From Raoultibacter timonensis (GTDB taxonomy: Bacteria; Actinomycetota; Coriobacteriia; Coriobacteriales; Eggerthellaceae): a stretch of DNA of 41,311 bases. Under the pieces are notes generated by a model. That model ran no database searches, was not told where the DNA came from, and saw only the letters and a list, made by a program, of their open reading frames with translations. Location: contig NZ_LT964681.1 in assembly GCF_900240215.1 (NCBI RefSeq), positions 216,845 to 258,155 on the forward strand. Direction: 5' to 3'. The translations under genes and the position numbers were made by a program. Position 1 is the stretch's first letter. Every line of letters starts with the position of its first letter. Positions 22,415 through 30,496 of this stretch are shown here, in pieces.

Positions 22415-24067
22415 TTATTTCCTGCGCGCTATGTCGAATACGATCCACAGAGAAAGAACCGCTGCGCCCAGGTAGCCGAAAAAGGCCAGAACGGGCACCC
22501 CGAGCAAACGCGGTTCCATGGTCGAAAGGGAAAGCATGCTCGAACCGATGAACAAGCCCGCAATGATGAGCGCTATCGTCAAGCGGTTGACGATTTTGGA
22601 GATGCGCGCGAGCGGCGCCTCCGACCCCAACACCTCCATGTTCATCTTAAGCTGGCCGCGCGTGAGCATCTTCAGGGCGTCGCCCGAGTACGTAAGCGCA
22701 TCGAGCGATCCGGTGGCCGAAGAACGAAGCGACCGGGTGAGATCCTCGAGCGCACGGATCAGCTCGTCCCGATCGCTTTTGCTGTGGCGGATATGATCGT
22801 TGATGATGGCGACGATGTTGAGGTTGGGAATGAACGGGCCGACCGTGCCCTCGATCGTCACGATCCCGCGCGAAACGCTCGTAATCGACGAAGGCAGCGT
22901 TACCTTGCATTGGCGCGTGAGCGCGAGGATATCGTTGAGAAAAGCACCGATGTCGATTTCCGACACATCGCACGAGCCGTAATCGGCAAGCAGCAGATCG
23001 AGGTCCGCAAGAAACCGCGTATGGTCGATAACCGCATTGTCTTTGGAAACGGCAAAGCGCATGAGCGCCTCTTTGAGTTCGGACGAATCGAGCTTGCCGA
23101 CCGCTTCGATGATGTCGCCGAACCCGGCTCGATCCCGCGCAGAGAGCTTTCCCATATTGCCGAGGTCGATGTAGACGACCTTCCCTGCCCTGATGAGCAC
23201 GTTGCCCGGATGGGGGTCGGCGTGAAAGAACCCATGATCGAGAATCTGCGTCGCATAGTTGTCGAGCATCTTGCTGCCGATTTCTTCGAGGTGATAGCCC
23301 TTCTCCATCAAGCCCTCGGTATCGTAGATGGGAATGCCGTCGATGTACTCCATGACGAGCACGTATTCGCTGCATAGTTCGGGATGCACCTTCGGGCAAT
23401 CGATGAACGCAACGTCTTCGTTGAGACGCGCGAACTCGGCGAGATTTTCCGCTTCCCGTCGAAAATCGGTCTCCTCGAGAAACGTCGCCCACAACTCTTC
23501 GACAACATCGCGCAGGTCGAGCATCTGCTCGTCTTTCATGAAGCGAGCAGCCTGACGAGCGAGCATGCGCATGATATCGATATCGAGCGCCATCGTCTCC
23601 TTGACGCCGGGGCGCTGGATCTTCACCGCAACGATTTCACCCGATTCCAGCACCGCACGGTGAACCTGGGCCAACGACGCACTGCCCAAAGGCGTGGGGT
23701 CGATCGTCACGAAAATCTGCTCGCGAAGGCTCCCGAACTGCGCATCGAGCGCCGCGAGCATCTCGTCGAACGGCAAGGGTTCGCATGCCGTCTGAAGCTT
23801 TTCGAGCTCGTCGCAAAACGCCTTCGGGAGAATTTCCGAACGCGTCGAGAGCGTCTGCCCGATCTTGACGAAGCTCGGTCCCAGATCTTCGAGCATAGCC
23901 CGAAACTCCTCGGGCGAAAAACCGCGCAAAAACTTATGCTTCCGAAGAATGCTCGATATCTCGCGAAGCCTTTTCGCCCTCGTTTTCCGGTTCAGGTGGA
24001 AACGGTTCTCGGGGTCGATGCCCGCACCGGAACTGAAAAAATAGCGAAGAACCGTGTTGTCTGCCAT
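22415..24067 (-). CDS. ABC1/UbiB-family atypical kinase-like membrane protein
   Basis: A 550-residue protein of the UbiB/ABC1/COQ8 family. Seen: the family-specific FVKIGQTLSTRSEILP (KxGQ motif), the nucleotide loop PLGSASLAQVH (an Ala-rich loop in place of a P-loop), VKIQRPG with the catalytic Lys, HADPHPGN and IDLGNMG. Two membrane helices follow at the C-terminus (about 495-545). Family members bind or hydrolyse ATP and support quinone lipid handling rather than protein phosphorylation; here menaquinone-related lipid handling is the natural guess. It lies 22 bases downstream of a phasin-like gene, almost certainly co-transcribed with it. Confidence 0.9.
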   Translation of the reverse strand: MADNTVLRYFFSSGAGIDPENRFHLNRKTRAKRLREISSILRKHKFLRGFSPEEFRAMLEDLGPSFVKIGQTLSTRSEILPKAFCDELEKLQTACEPLPFDEMLAALDAQFGSLREQIFVTIDPTPLGSASLAQVHRAVLESGEIVAVKIQRPGVKETMALDIDIMRMLARQAARFMKDEQMLDLRDVVEELWATFLEETDFRREAENLAEFARLNEDVAFIDCPKVHPELCSEYVLVMEYIDGIPIYDTEGLMEKGYHLEEIGSKMLDNYATQILDHGFFHADPHPGNVLIRAGKVVYIDLGNMGKLSARDRAGFGDIIEAVGKLDSSELKEALMRFAVSKDNAVIDHTRFLADLDLLLADYGSCDVSEIDIGAFLNDILALTRQCKVTLPSSITSVSRGIVTIEGTVGPFIPNLNIVAIINDHIRHSKSDRDELIRALEDLTRSLRSSATGSLDALTYSGDALKMLTRGQLKMNMEVLGSEAPLARISKIVNRLTIALIIAGLFIGSSMLSLSTMEPRLLGVPVLAFFGYLGAAVLSLWIVFDIARRK

Positions 24068-24089
24068 GATCCCGAAGCGATACGATCAG

Positions 24090-24506
24090 TTACGCTGTCG
24101 GCGTCGAATCGTCGCCGTTCTCCTGGGACGCTTCCTGCGTTTCCGCATCTTCTGCGGAAACGGTTTCGGCAGTCGACACCGCCGAAGCGTCTCCGACGGC
24201 AGCCTCTTTCGCAGCCGCGGCCGCGTTTGCCTTGGCGGCAAGATCGGCTGCACGAGCTGCAAATTCGGTACGTTCTTCGGGGGTCATAGCGGCCATGCGC
24301 GCTTCAAGCGCGTCGTAGCGTAGCGTTGCCGCAACGTCCTCCGCCTTGTGCTTGAGCTCGCTGTTGATCTGCTTTCCCTGGTCGACCGTAATTTCGCCCT
24401 TTTCGATCAGCTGGTCGATAAGGTCCTTCGCCTTCTCGCCCGTGATCGCCATGGCGCCGACTCCGGCCAGGAAAATGTCTTTGAATCCGTCACCGAGGTT
24501 TGCCAT
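24090..24506 (-). CDS. Phasin-like (polyhydroxyalkanoate granule-associated type) protein
   Basis: A 138-residue, mostly helical protein. Residues 1-60 match the phasin-like pattern FLAGVGAMAITGEKAKDLID then a KGEITVDQGKQ segment. Residues 85-120 form an Ala-rich coiled-coil, and the C-terminus is acidic and low in complexity. Start at 24506 follows a strong AAGGAGG. No PHA synthase is visible in the window, and the gene is paired with an ABC1/UbiB kinase. The two together may act at a membrane or lipid surface; the function is not established. Confidence 0.75.
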   Translation of the reverse strand: MANLGDGFKDIFLAGVGAMAITGEKAKDLIDQLIEKGEITVDQGKQINSELKHKAEDVAATLRYDALEARMAAMTPEERTEFAARAADLAAKANAAAAAKEAAVGDASAVSTAETVSAEDAETQEASQENGDDSTPTA

Positions 24507-24818
24507 ATACGCCTCCTTCGAGTGTAGCGCAATCGGTCCGCAAGCGACGATGCGCATGCGGCATCTTTCATCTATGATGCCGCATGGCGCGCAAAAGCGC
24601 AATCAACGAAACTGCAGCAAAATCATGGGGCTCGCACCACCTTGCACGCGAACCCGAAAATGCCGCCGGAAGAGCAACCATGGCGAGCCGATCCCAGCTA
24701 AAAAACGGCAGGGGCCGAATCGCGGCAGAAAAAAGCGATCAGCCCCGCCGAAAACCCTGCTCGGCAGGACCGATCGTTCGCTTTTTCGGCAAGCGTTTGC
24801 CCCGTTGCGGCAAGCGCG
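24507..24818 (-). other. Spacer between glnK and the phasin-like gene
   Basis: No supportable gene. It contains a probable terminator of the amt-glnK unit (24700-24746) and must contain the promoter for the phasin-ABC1 pair, for which no clear -10/-35 was found. Confidence 0.5.
24700..24746 (-). terminator. Probable terminator of amt-glnK
   Basis: On the minus strand, imperfect stem GGGGCTGATCGC (24746 to 24735) / GCGATTCGGCCCC (24723 to 24711) is followed by TGCCG and six T (24705 to 24700). It lies about 70 bases beyond the glnK stop. Confidence 0.55.
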
Positions 24819-25157
24819 CTATATCGCGTCGATGCCTCTCTCGCCCGTACGTATCCGGACGACCTCTTCGACGGGGAAGATGAATATCTTACCGTCGCCC
24901 ACCTCGCCGGTCTTTGCCGTCTCGCAGATCAGGTCGACGACGGCGTCCACGCGGCTTTCGTCAACGACGATCTCGAACTTCACTTTCGGAACCATGTTGA
25001 GCATCACCTCCGTACCGCGGTAGTACTCCTTCCATCCGTGCTGGTTTCCGCATCCGTGCACCTGCGAGATGGTCATTCCCGAAACCTTTGCGGCAAAGAG
25101 CGCGTCTTTCAGAGGTTCGAGTTTTTCGGGACGGATGATCGCAGAAATCTTCTTCAT
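24819..25157 (-). CDS. glnK: Nitrogen regulatory protein PII (GlnK/GlnB)
   Basis: A 112-residue PII signal protein. It begins MKKISAIIRPEKLEPLKDAL, has the T-loop with YYRGTEV (the Tyr that can be uridylylated or adenylylated in other bacteria), then PKVKFEIVV and the B-loop segment TGEVGDGKIFI. Start at 25157 follows GGGAGAG. It lies 16 bases downstream of the ammonium transporter gene, the usual amtB-glnK pairing, in which PII binds and closes the channel when nitrogen is plentiful. The T-loop here, GCGNQHGWKEYYRGTEV, has extra Cys/His residues compared with the E. coli protein. Confidence 0.95.
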   Translation of the reverse strand: MKKISAIIRPEKLEPLKDALFAAKVSGMTISQVHGCGNQHGWKEYYRGTEVMLNMVPKVKFEIVVDESRVDAVVDLICETAKTGEVGDGKIFIFPVEEVVRIRTGERGIDAI

Positions 25158-25173
25158 ATTCTCTCTCCCTTCG

Positions 25174-26448
25174 TTAATCGAGGCCGATGTATGCCGGATA
25201 TGCGCTTTCGCCATGCTCTGCGACATCGAGGCCAGCGGCTTCTTTTTCCTCGCTCACGCGCAGGCTTCCCCTGAACAGCGCTTTGATGACGAACCCAAGA
25301 ACGAGATCGGCAACCCCCACGAACGCGATGGTTACAAGGATACCGAGCACCTGCGAGCCGAGCAGCGAGGGGTCTCCCGTATAGAGCAACCCGCCGTAAT
25401 CGGTCCAAGACAGCTCCGGTACGCAGAACAGACCGGTCAAGACGCCGCCCACGATGCCGCCGACGCAATGGCAACCGAACGCATCGAGCGCATCGTCGTA
25501 ACCGATCTTCTTCTTGCAGAACGAGATGGCAAAATAGCAGACGGGCGAAACGACGAGGCCCATGACGATAGCGGCCCACGGCTCCACGAAACCGGCAGCC
25601 GGGGTTATGACCACCAAACCGGCAATCAGGCCGGTGGCAGCACCGACGAGCGTGGGCTTGCCCACCTTAAGGCGCTCGACGATCATCCAGGACACCAGCG
25701 CAGCACCCGACGCAACCACGGTGTTGACCAAAGCCAAAGCGGCAACGCCATCGGCAGCGAATTCGGACCCGGCGTTGAATCCGAACCAGCCGAACCAAAG
25801 AAGCGTTGCCCCCAATGCCACAAACGGAACGTTGTGCGGACGGTAGCTCATCATGCCAAAGCCCTTGCGGCTGCCCAAAAGAAGGCACAGGACAAGGCCC
25901 GTCAAACCCGAGCTGATATGCACGACATCGCCGCCTGCGAAGTCCAATGCACCGATCGCATCGCCGATCAGACTGCCGTCGCCGCCCCATACCATATGGG
26001 CTAACGGCGGGTAGACGACGATCGTCCAGACAGCAACGAACGCGCACACCGCACCGAACTTCATGCGCCCGGCAACCGCACCGGTGATGATGGCGGTCGT
26101 GATCATACAGAAAGCCAGCTGAAATACCACATCCGCAATCGCAGGGTACGCATCGTGACTCAGCGCTTCGGAAGCCCCGCTCGTCATGTTGGACACGAGC
26201 CCTTGCAAACCGATCTGGTCGAAGCCTCCGAAGAACGGAATCGAGCCGTCCCCACCGTACGCGAACGACCACCCGCACAGCGTCCACGTGATTCCCACAA
26301 TGCCCATAACCGCAAACACCATGATCATCGTGTTCACCACATTCTTACGACGGCTCAACCCGCCGTAGAAGAATGCCAAGCCCGGCGTCATCAACAAGAC
26401 GAGCATCGCGCACACGATCATAAAGCCCGTCGATCCTGAATCGTACAT
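25174..26448 (-). CDS. amt: Ammonium transporter (Amt family)
   Basis: A 424-residue channel with 11 predicted membrane helices. Family motifs: DSGSTGFMIVCAMLVLLMTP, GLAFFYGGLSRRKNVVNTMI, DFAGGDVVHISSG with the first pore His, and FGCHCVGGIVGGVLTGLF with the second. The first 26 residues of the longest reading have no family match; the start at 26448 is preceded by GGAGGTAGG. It conducts ammonia/ammonium into the cell and is controlled by the PII protein encoded just downstream. Confidence 0.95.
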   Translation of the reverse strand: MYDSGSTGFMIVCAMLVLLMTPGLAFFYGGLSRRKNVVNTMIMVFAVMGIVGITWTLCGWSFAYGGDGSIPFFGGFDQIGLQGLVSNMTSGASEALSHDAYPAIADVVFQLAFCMITTAIITGAVAGRMKFGAVCAFVAVWTIVVYPPLAHMVWGGDGSLIGDAIGALDFAGGDVVHISSGLTGLVLCLLLGSRKGFGMMSYRPHNVPFVALGATLLWFGWFGFNAGSEFAADGVAALALVNTVVASGAALVSWMIVERLKVGKPTLVGAATGLIAGLVVITPAAGFVEPWAAIVMGLVVSPVCYFAISFCKKKIGYDDALDAFGCHCVGGIVGGVLTGLFCVPELSWTDYGGLLYTGDPSLLGSQVLGILVTIAFVGVADLVLGFVIKALFRGSLRVSEEKEAAGLDVAEHGESAYPAYIGLD

Positions 26449-26528
26449 AAACCTACCTCCTTCGTATTCGATGCACATGGTTGATGATCCGATAGTCCCA
26501 CGCCAAAAGCACGGCAGGCGGCGCATGT

Positions 26529-26546
26529 GAAACTGTTAACGGTTTC
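26529..26546. promoter_or_regulatory. Palindrome between amt and the GNAT gene, possible nitrogen-control operator
   Basis: GAAACTGTTAACGGTTTC is an 18-bp palindrome with one mismatched pair, 81 bases upstream of amt and 86 upstream of the divergent GNAT gene. The GAAAC half recalls actinobacterial GlnR sites, but the full GlnR spacing is not matched. Confidence 0.45.
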
Positions 26547-26557
26547 GAGAAAGTCTT

Positions 26558-26587
26558 TTAACAAACGCGAAGCCCGGGCGTTACAAT
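26558..26587 (+). promoter_or_regulatory. Promoter of the GNAT gene
   Basis: TTAACA (26558-26563) and TACAAT (26582-26587) with an 18-base spacer. The expected start of transcription near 26594 is about 38 bases ahead of the ATG at 26632. Confidence 0.55.
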
Positions 26588-26631
26588 ACGGAAACACGAC
26601 AAAACGGAACGCGCACCAAAGGGAGATGCCC

Positions 26632-27156
26632 ATGAGATTCGAACCCGTCGGAACAGAAGATCAGATCAAGCAGCTTGCGGCTATGGCCGACGAGATCTGG
26701 CACGAATACTGGCCGGCACTTATCGGCGAGGACCAGACCGACTACATGGTCGAGCAGTTCCAGAGCTTCATGGCGCTTATCCGCGACATTCGCAACGGCG
26801 AATACGAGTATTGGTTCCTCGTCGACGACGAGTCGGGCGAAGACCGCTTCGTCGGTTACACGGGCGGCAAAGTGGAGCGGGAAACCAACCGATTCTTCAT
26901 CTCGAAAATCTATCTGTACGCAAACGAGCGGGGCAAAGGCTACGCATCGCGCGTCATCCGCTTCTACGAGAGGCTATGCAACATGCGCAACCTCGATGCC
27001 ATGTACCTCACGGTGAACAAGCACAACGACATTGCGATCCGCGCCTACGAGGCCAAGGGGTTCGAGACGATCGAGGCTGCCGAAACCGATATCGGCGAGG
27101 GGTTCATCATGGACGATTACATCATGGAGAAGGGCGTCGGTACCGAAAAAGCCTAG
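26632..27156 (+). CDS. GNAT-family N-acetyltransferase
   Basis: A 174-residue acetyltransferase. The acetyl-CoA motif A is visible as IYLYANERGKGYASRVIRF, followed by the family's MYLTVNKHNDIAIRAYEAKG, which binds CoA and closes the active site. Start at 26632 follows AGGGAG at a 6-base gap; another in-frame ATG lies two codons upstream. The substrate (an amine, amino acid or protein N-terminus) cannot be inferred. It stands apart from its neighbours, with a promoter of its own. Confidence 0.9.
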   Translation: MRFEPVGTEDQIKQLAAMADEIWHEYWPALIGEDQTDYMVEQFQSFMALIRDIRNGEYEYWFLVDDESGEDRFVGYTGGKVERETNRFFISKIYLYANERGKGYASRVIRFYERLCNMRNLDAMYLTVNKHNDIAIRAYEAKGFETIEAAETDIGEGFIMDDYIMEKGVGTEKA

Positions 27157-27192
27157 CAACCGCAGCCGGAATCGCATTCGTTCCGCCCGCAC

Positions 27193-28746
27193 ATGACCGT
27201 ATACCGAGGCCCCTTGAAACGATCACCCTCACACTCTTCCCAAACCACCGCCCCGCACACGGGCAGAATCGTCACCTTCGTGCTCGGTGCGCTTGCGGTT
27301 CTGCTCGTTGCCGCCTTCCTTGCGCTGCGCTTCGCAGTCTACAGCCCTGCGACCATCGTACCTGGAGAAAATCTGTGTCTGATCGGATACTATCGTCTCG
27401 ACGAGCAGGGGCTGGATGGATTCAAAGACCTGATCGAGCGATCAAAGGGCATGGCGGAAGAATACACGGTCGCATTTTTCGAAGCGGAACTCGACGAGCA
27501 CGGCGCCGTTAAAACCTTCGCCCTTTCGCTCGACACCTTCGAAAACGGAGACTATTCGGGCGTAGCGGTCTACTCGTACGCCGACAGATCTCTGACCTAC
27601 GATCCTCCCGCGCAAAACGGCTCGAGCCTCGTCAACGCCCCGAACCCCAACAGCACCCTGGACTATCTCAGCGAACAGCTGAAGAGGATTCCGCTTGCCG
27701 ATCAGATGAGCGCAAGCGGTTTGGAGCGTTTTGTTCTGCAGTACCGACCCCATACTCTCATCGACGAAAACACGCCCATCTTCGACGGAAGGGGCAAAGA
27801 TTCGTTTCCGATCCTCGATACCGCTCGGTACAACGCGGGCGAAGGCGGAACGAGCGACGGGAACACCAACGTCGTGTTTCGCCTCTATAACGGATGGAGT
27901 ACCGTCGAAGGCCAGCAGTACCTCTATGTCTTCGACCCCCTTGAAGCCGAAACAGCCGAGGGCGATCCCGTGGCCATCATGCAGTGCGACTACGCCATCT
28001 CGGGCGGAACGCTCAAGTTCACAAAAACCCACGGACAGCGCTGGATCGAGTCGGACCTCACGGAAACCGAGCTGGCCGAAACCCTCGATTTCTATCGCAG
28101 CGGCCTCTATCTGCCCCCGGCAAGCGCGTTCATCTCACCCGACGACAGTCTGCCCATCGCGTACTTTTACGGCGGCGCACCCACCCTGAAGCTTACGTTC
28201 GACGAGGGGGAAACCTGGAGCACGGTTCCCCTCGCCACGGCGGCGGAATACGGGCGGGCAGTCACCAAACGCGCGATAGGGTTCGTTTCGCCGCAATTCG
28301 GCTATGCGGCTCTGGGAACCGATTGGTCGATGGGCGCTGGCGAGCACAAGATGTGCTACTTCACTTTCGACGGCGGACAAACGTGGAGCGCGAAGGGGCT
28401 TCCTCTCACCATGACAAGCAGTACGCTCGAAGATATGGCCATGGTCGACGAGCGGCAGGGAGTCGTCGCCTTGAGCTCGGGGCTCGACGGGTCTTACCCC
28501 TTGTTGTACGCCACCGCCGATACCGGCGATACGTGGAACAGCATCGAACTTCCTTATGAAAGTCTGCCTCCCGAGATCCAGTACCTCTCGAACGTGGACG
28601 GCATTTCATATCGCGACGGATCGTTCTTCCTCGTCATGGGCCAAGGCGATACCGGAACAATGAAAGCAACGTTCACAGCGACCGACCTGGTCGGACCTTG
28701 GCAGATCCTCGAGATAACCGAAGAGACGATCCACAACGTCGGATAG
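27193..28746 (+). CDS. Membrane-anchored extracytoplasmic protein with Asp-box (BNR) repeats
   Basis: A 517-residue protein of unknown function. Residues about 25-50 form one membrane helix after a basic N-terminus, so most of the protein is outside. The C-terminal half carries three Asp-box motifs, TFDEGETWS, TFDGGQTWS and TADTGDTWN, spaced about 55-60 residues, the hallmark of sialidase-like propeller folds. The sialidase Arg triad is not recognisable, so enzymatic activity is not claimed; such folds often bind glycans or serve as assembly factors. No ribosome site is visible before the ATG at 27193. The gap to the GNAT gene is only 36 bases, so read-through from that gene is likely. Confidence 0.75.
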   Translation: MTVYRGPLKRSPSHSSQTTAPHTGRIVTFVLGALAVLLVAAFLALRFAVYSPATIVPGENLCLIGYYRLDEQGLDGFKDLIERSKGMAEEYTVAFFEAELDEHGAVKTFALSLDTFENGDYSGVAVYSYADRSLTYDPPAQNGSSLVNAPNPNSTLDYLSEQLKRIPLADQMSASGLERFVLQYRPHTLIDENTPIFDGRGKDSFPILDTARYNAGEGGTSDGNTNVVFRLYNGWSTVEGQQYLYVFDPLEAETAEGDPVAIMQCDYAISGGTLKFTKTHGQRWIESDLTETELAETLDFYRSGLYLPPASAFISPDDSLPIAYFYGGAPTLKLTFDEGETWSTVPLATAAEYGRAVTKRAIGFVSPQFGYAALGTDWSMGAGEHKMCYFTFDGGQTWSAKGLPLTMTSSTLEDMAMVDERQGVVALSSGLDGSYPLLYATADTGDTWNSIELPYESLPPEIQYLSNVDGISYRDGSFFLVMGQGDTGTMKATFTATDLVGPWQILEITEETIHNVG

Positions 28747-28837
28747 CCGACCCGATCAAGCTCCGGCGCCGAACGCCCGAAGAGGCGCGCTTCCATGCTC
28801 CATCTGCTACGGCAACCGCCTGAGCCATCCCATCGCC

Positions 28838-30274
28838 CTACAGCGCACCTTTTCCGGCGATACCCTGCAAGACGACGTCCATCAAGCTCTGCCGATCGTA
28901 CACGCCGATCTTTCGATAGATGCTGCTGATATGGTGCTTCACTGTGCTCTCGGCGATGCATAGTTCCCCGCTAATATACGGCCCGCTTCTTCCCGCCGCC
29001 AAAAGCCCCAGCACCTCGCTCTCTCGGGGCGTCAGTCCGCAGGCCTCGGAAATTCGCTTGCAGTTTGCAGCTACGCCCTCCCCCGTATGCTCCATAGGCT
29101 GAGGGCGGTACAGCTTCATGAGATCGACCTGGGTGAACACAAGGCTTCCTACCGCTACGACGATCATCGCGCACACCGAATAAGCGATGAAACTCGTATC
29201 GGCAGTGAGCGTCGACGAGATAGTCAGCGCATACACCGAAGCGGATGCGATCGTCGTGCCGAGCCTCATGCCGAACAAGGCGAGACCGAAGCAGAGAGCC
29301 ACCGGCTTTCGCGTTCTGAACGCGATATCGGTCGACACGAGCATGACGAGCATGTCGACACTGTATATCGCCAGCAGCATCAAACCGTTCCCCACAAACG
29401 CATACTCGGACGGCAAGATCGCCAGCAAGATCAAACCTATGGCGAACGAGGGGAGAATGGGCTTGTAAAGGGCGAAGGGCTCTGCTGCAGGCTGTACAAC
29501 AACCATGTAGACAACCAAAAGCAGAATCGCCGCGCCCGCAATGACCAGCGAGCTCTGAATAGTCGTATCGGGAACCGTCCCCGATACGTTGAGGTAACGC
29601 TGCACGAAACCGTGTACCGCCCCGAGAGACACGACCGCCACCGCGATCCTGAGGGGAGAAAACGACTCCACCTCGAAATCAACTTGGGAAGGGCTTCTTT
29701 TCGGTTCCCGCTGCGACAACCTCAGGATAACCGTGGATACGATGGGGAACAGACAAGTCGTAAAACTTGCAACGGCGTGGGGTAAGGCGATAACGGCAAA
29801 GTAGAGAACGAAGGCGAACGCATACGAAGCATAGAGGTAACGACCGACCCGACCCGTTGCCAACGTCGACCAAAGCTCGCCCCACATGATGAGCAGCAGC
29901 GCATTGCCAGCCGAAAACACTGCCGCACATGCGATAAAGAGGGGGAAGAAGTCGCCGGGATAGGAAACGAGCGTAAACGAGCTCAGTCCCAGCGAGCCGA
30001 CCGTAGCAAGCCCGCCTGCAAGCACATAGAAGACTTTTCGACTGCTGAACGGGCCGAAACGGCGGCTGAGCACGACAACGAGCAGATAGCTCGCCGTCGT
30101 TAGAATCGTAATGCAGAAAAACGGATTGAAGAGCGTAGCCGACATCGATCTTCCGGGAAGAATGATGTCGGAGCACATGGCGAGAACCCACCATGCCTGC
30201 CAAAAGCTGAACCCGAACAACCGAAACGATATGCGTCCGCCGGATTCAGATGCTTCTCTTGATTGCTTTCCCAT
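28838..30274 (-). CDS. LuxR-family regulator with multi-spanning membrane N-terminus (second copy)
   Basis: A 478-residue protein of the same build as the regulator at 10173-11711. Roughly 12 membrane segments lie in residues 15-390, followed by a GerE/LuxR DNA-binding domain (LTPRESEVLGLLAAGRSGPY, ESTVKHHISSIYRKIGVYDR). Start at 30274 is preceded by GGAG; the longer reading to 30505 has no family support. It diverges from a Tat-exported flavoprotein gene. In Eggerthella this pairing of a membrane LuxR regulator with a divergent or adjacent reductase is common, and the regulator controls its neighbour in response to the substrate. The intergenic region carries repeats that may be its binding sites. 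Confidence 0.9.
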   Translation of the reverse strand: MGKQSREASESGGRISFRLFGFSFWQAWWVLAMCSDIILPGRSMSATLFNPFFCITILTTASYLLVVVLSRRFGPFSSRKVFYVLAGGLATVGSLGLSSFTLVSYPGDFFPLFIACAAVFSAGNALLLIMWGELWSTLATGRVGRYLYASYAFAFVLYFAVIALPHAVASFTTCLFPIVSTVILRLSQREPKRSPSQVDFEVESFSPLRIAVAVVSLGAVHGFVQRYLNVSGTVPDTTIQSSLVIAGAAILLLVVYMVVVQPAAEPFALYKPILPSFAIGLILLAILPSEYAFVGNGLMLLAIYSVDMLVMLVSTDIAFRTRKPVALCFGLALFGMRLGTTIASASVYALTISSTLTADTSFIAYSVCAMIVVAVGSLVFTQVDLMKLYRPQPMEHTGEGVAANCKRISEACGLTPRESEVLGLLAAGRSGPYISGELCIAESTVKHHISSIYRKIGVYDRQSLMDVVLQGIAGKGAL

Positions 30275-30342
30275 CGCATGCACTCCATTCGGCACAACGA
30301 GTTCCCTTCCGATGCACAAGCATAGCAAAAACGGGTTCCGTG

Positions 30343-30395
30343 CGGGCCGAAAGCATATGGCACCATTCGTACCATATTGGCGTTTTCGGGCCGAA
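30343..30395. promoter_or_regulatory. Repeat-rich control region between LuxR regulator and flavoprotein
   Basis: The 9-bp direct repeat CGGGCCGAA at 30343-30351 and 30387-30395 (44 bases apart, about four helical turns) flanks the inverted repeat ATATGG (30355-30360) / CCATAT (30372-30377). This symmetric layout fits an operator for the LuxR-type regulator. The gene assignment is inferred. Confidence 0.5.
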
Positions 30396-30496
30396 TAGGC
30401 CAATCCGTACGTAGCCGAACCAAGATCGTTTTCGTAGGGTGGCATCGAGGACGCACGAGGGATGCGTTCGAAAGAGAGAATCAAGGAGGAGATCGT

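Noticed and set aside
22415-24067. Calling the ABC1 protein UbiB for ubiquinone biosynthesis
   Set aside because: Anaerobic actinobacteria of this type use menaquinones and the motif set only supports the family, not the pathway.
26529-26546. GlnR binding site upstream of amt
   Set aside because: The palindrome lacks the GTnAC-n6-GAAAC spacing of known GlnR sites on either strand, so only a generic operator is claimed.
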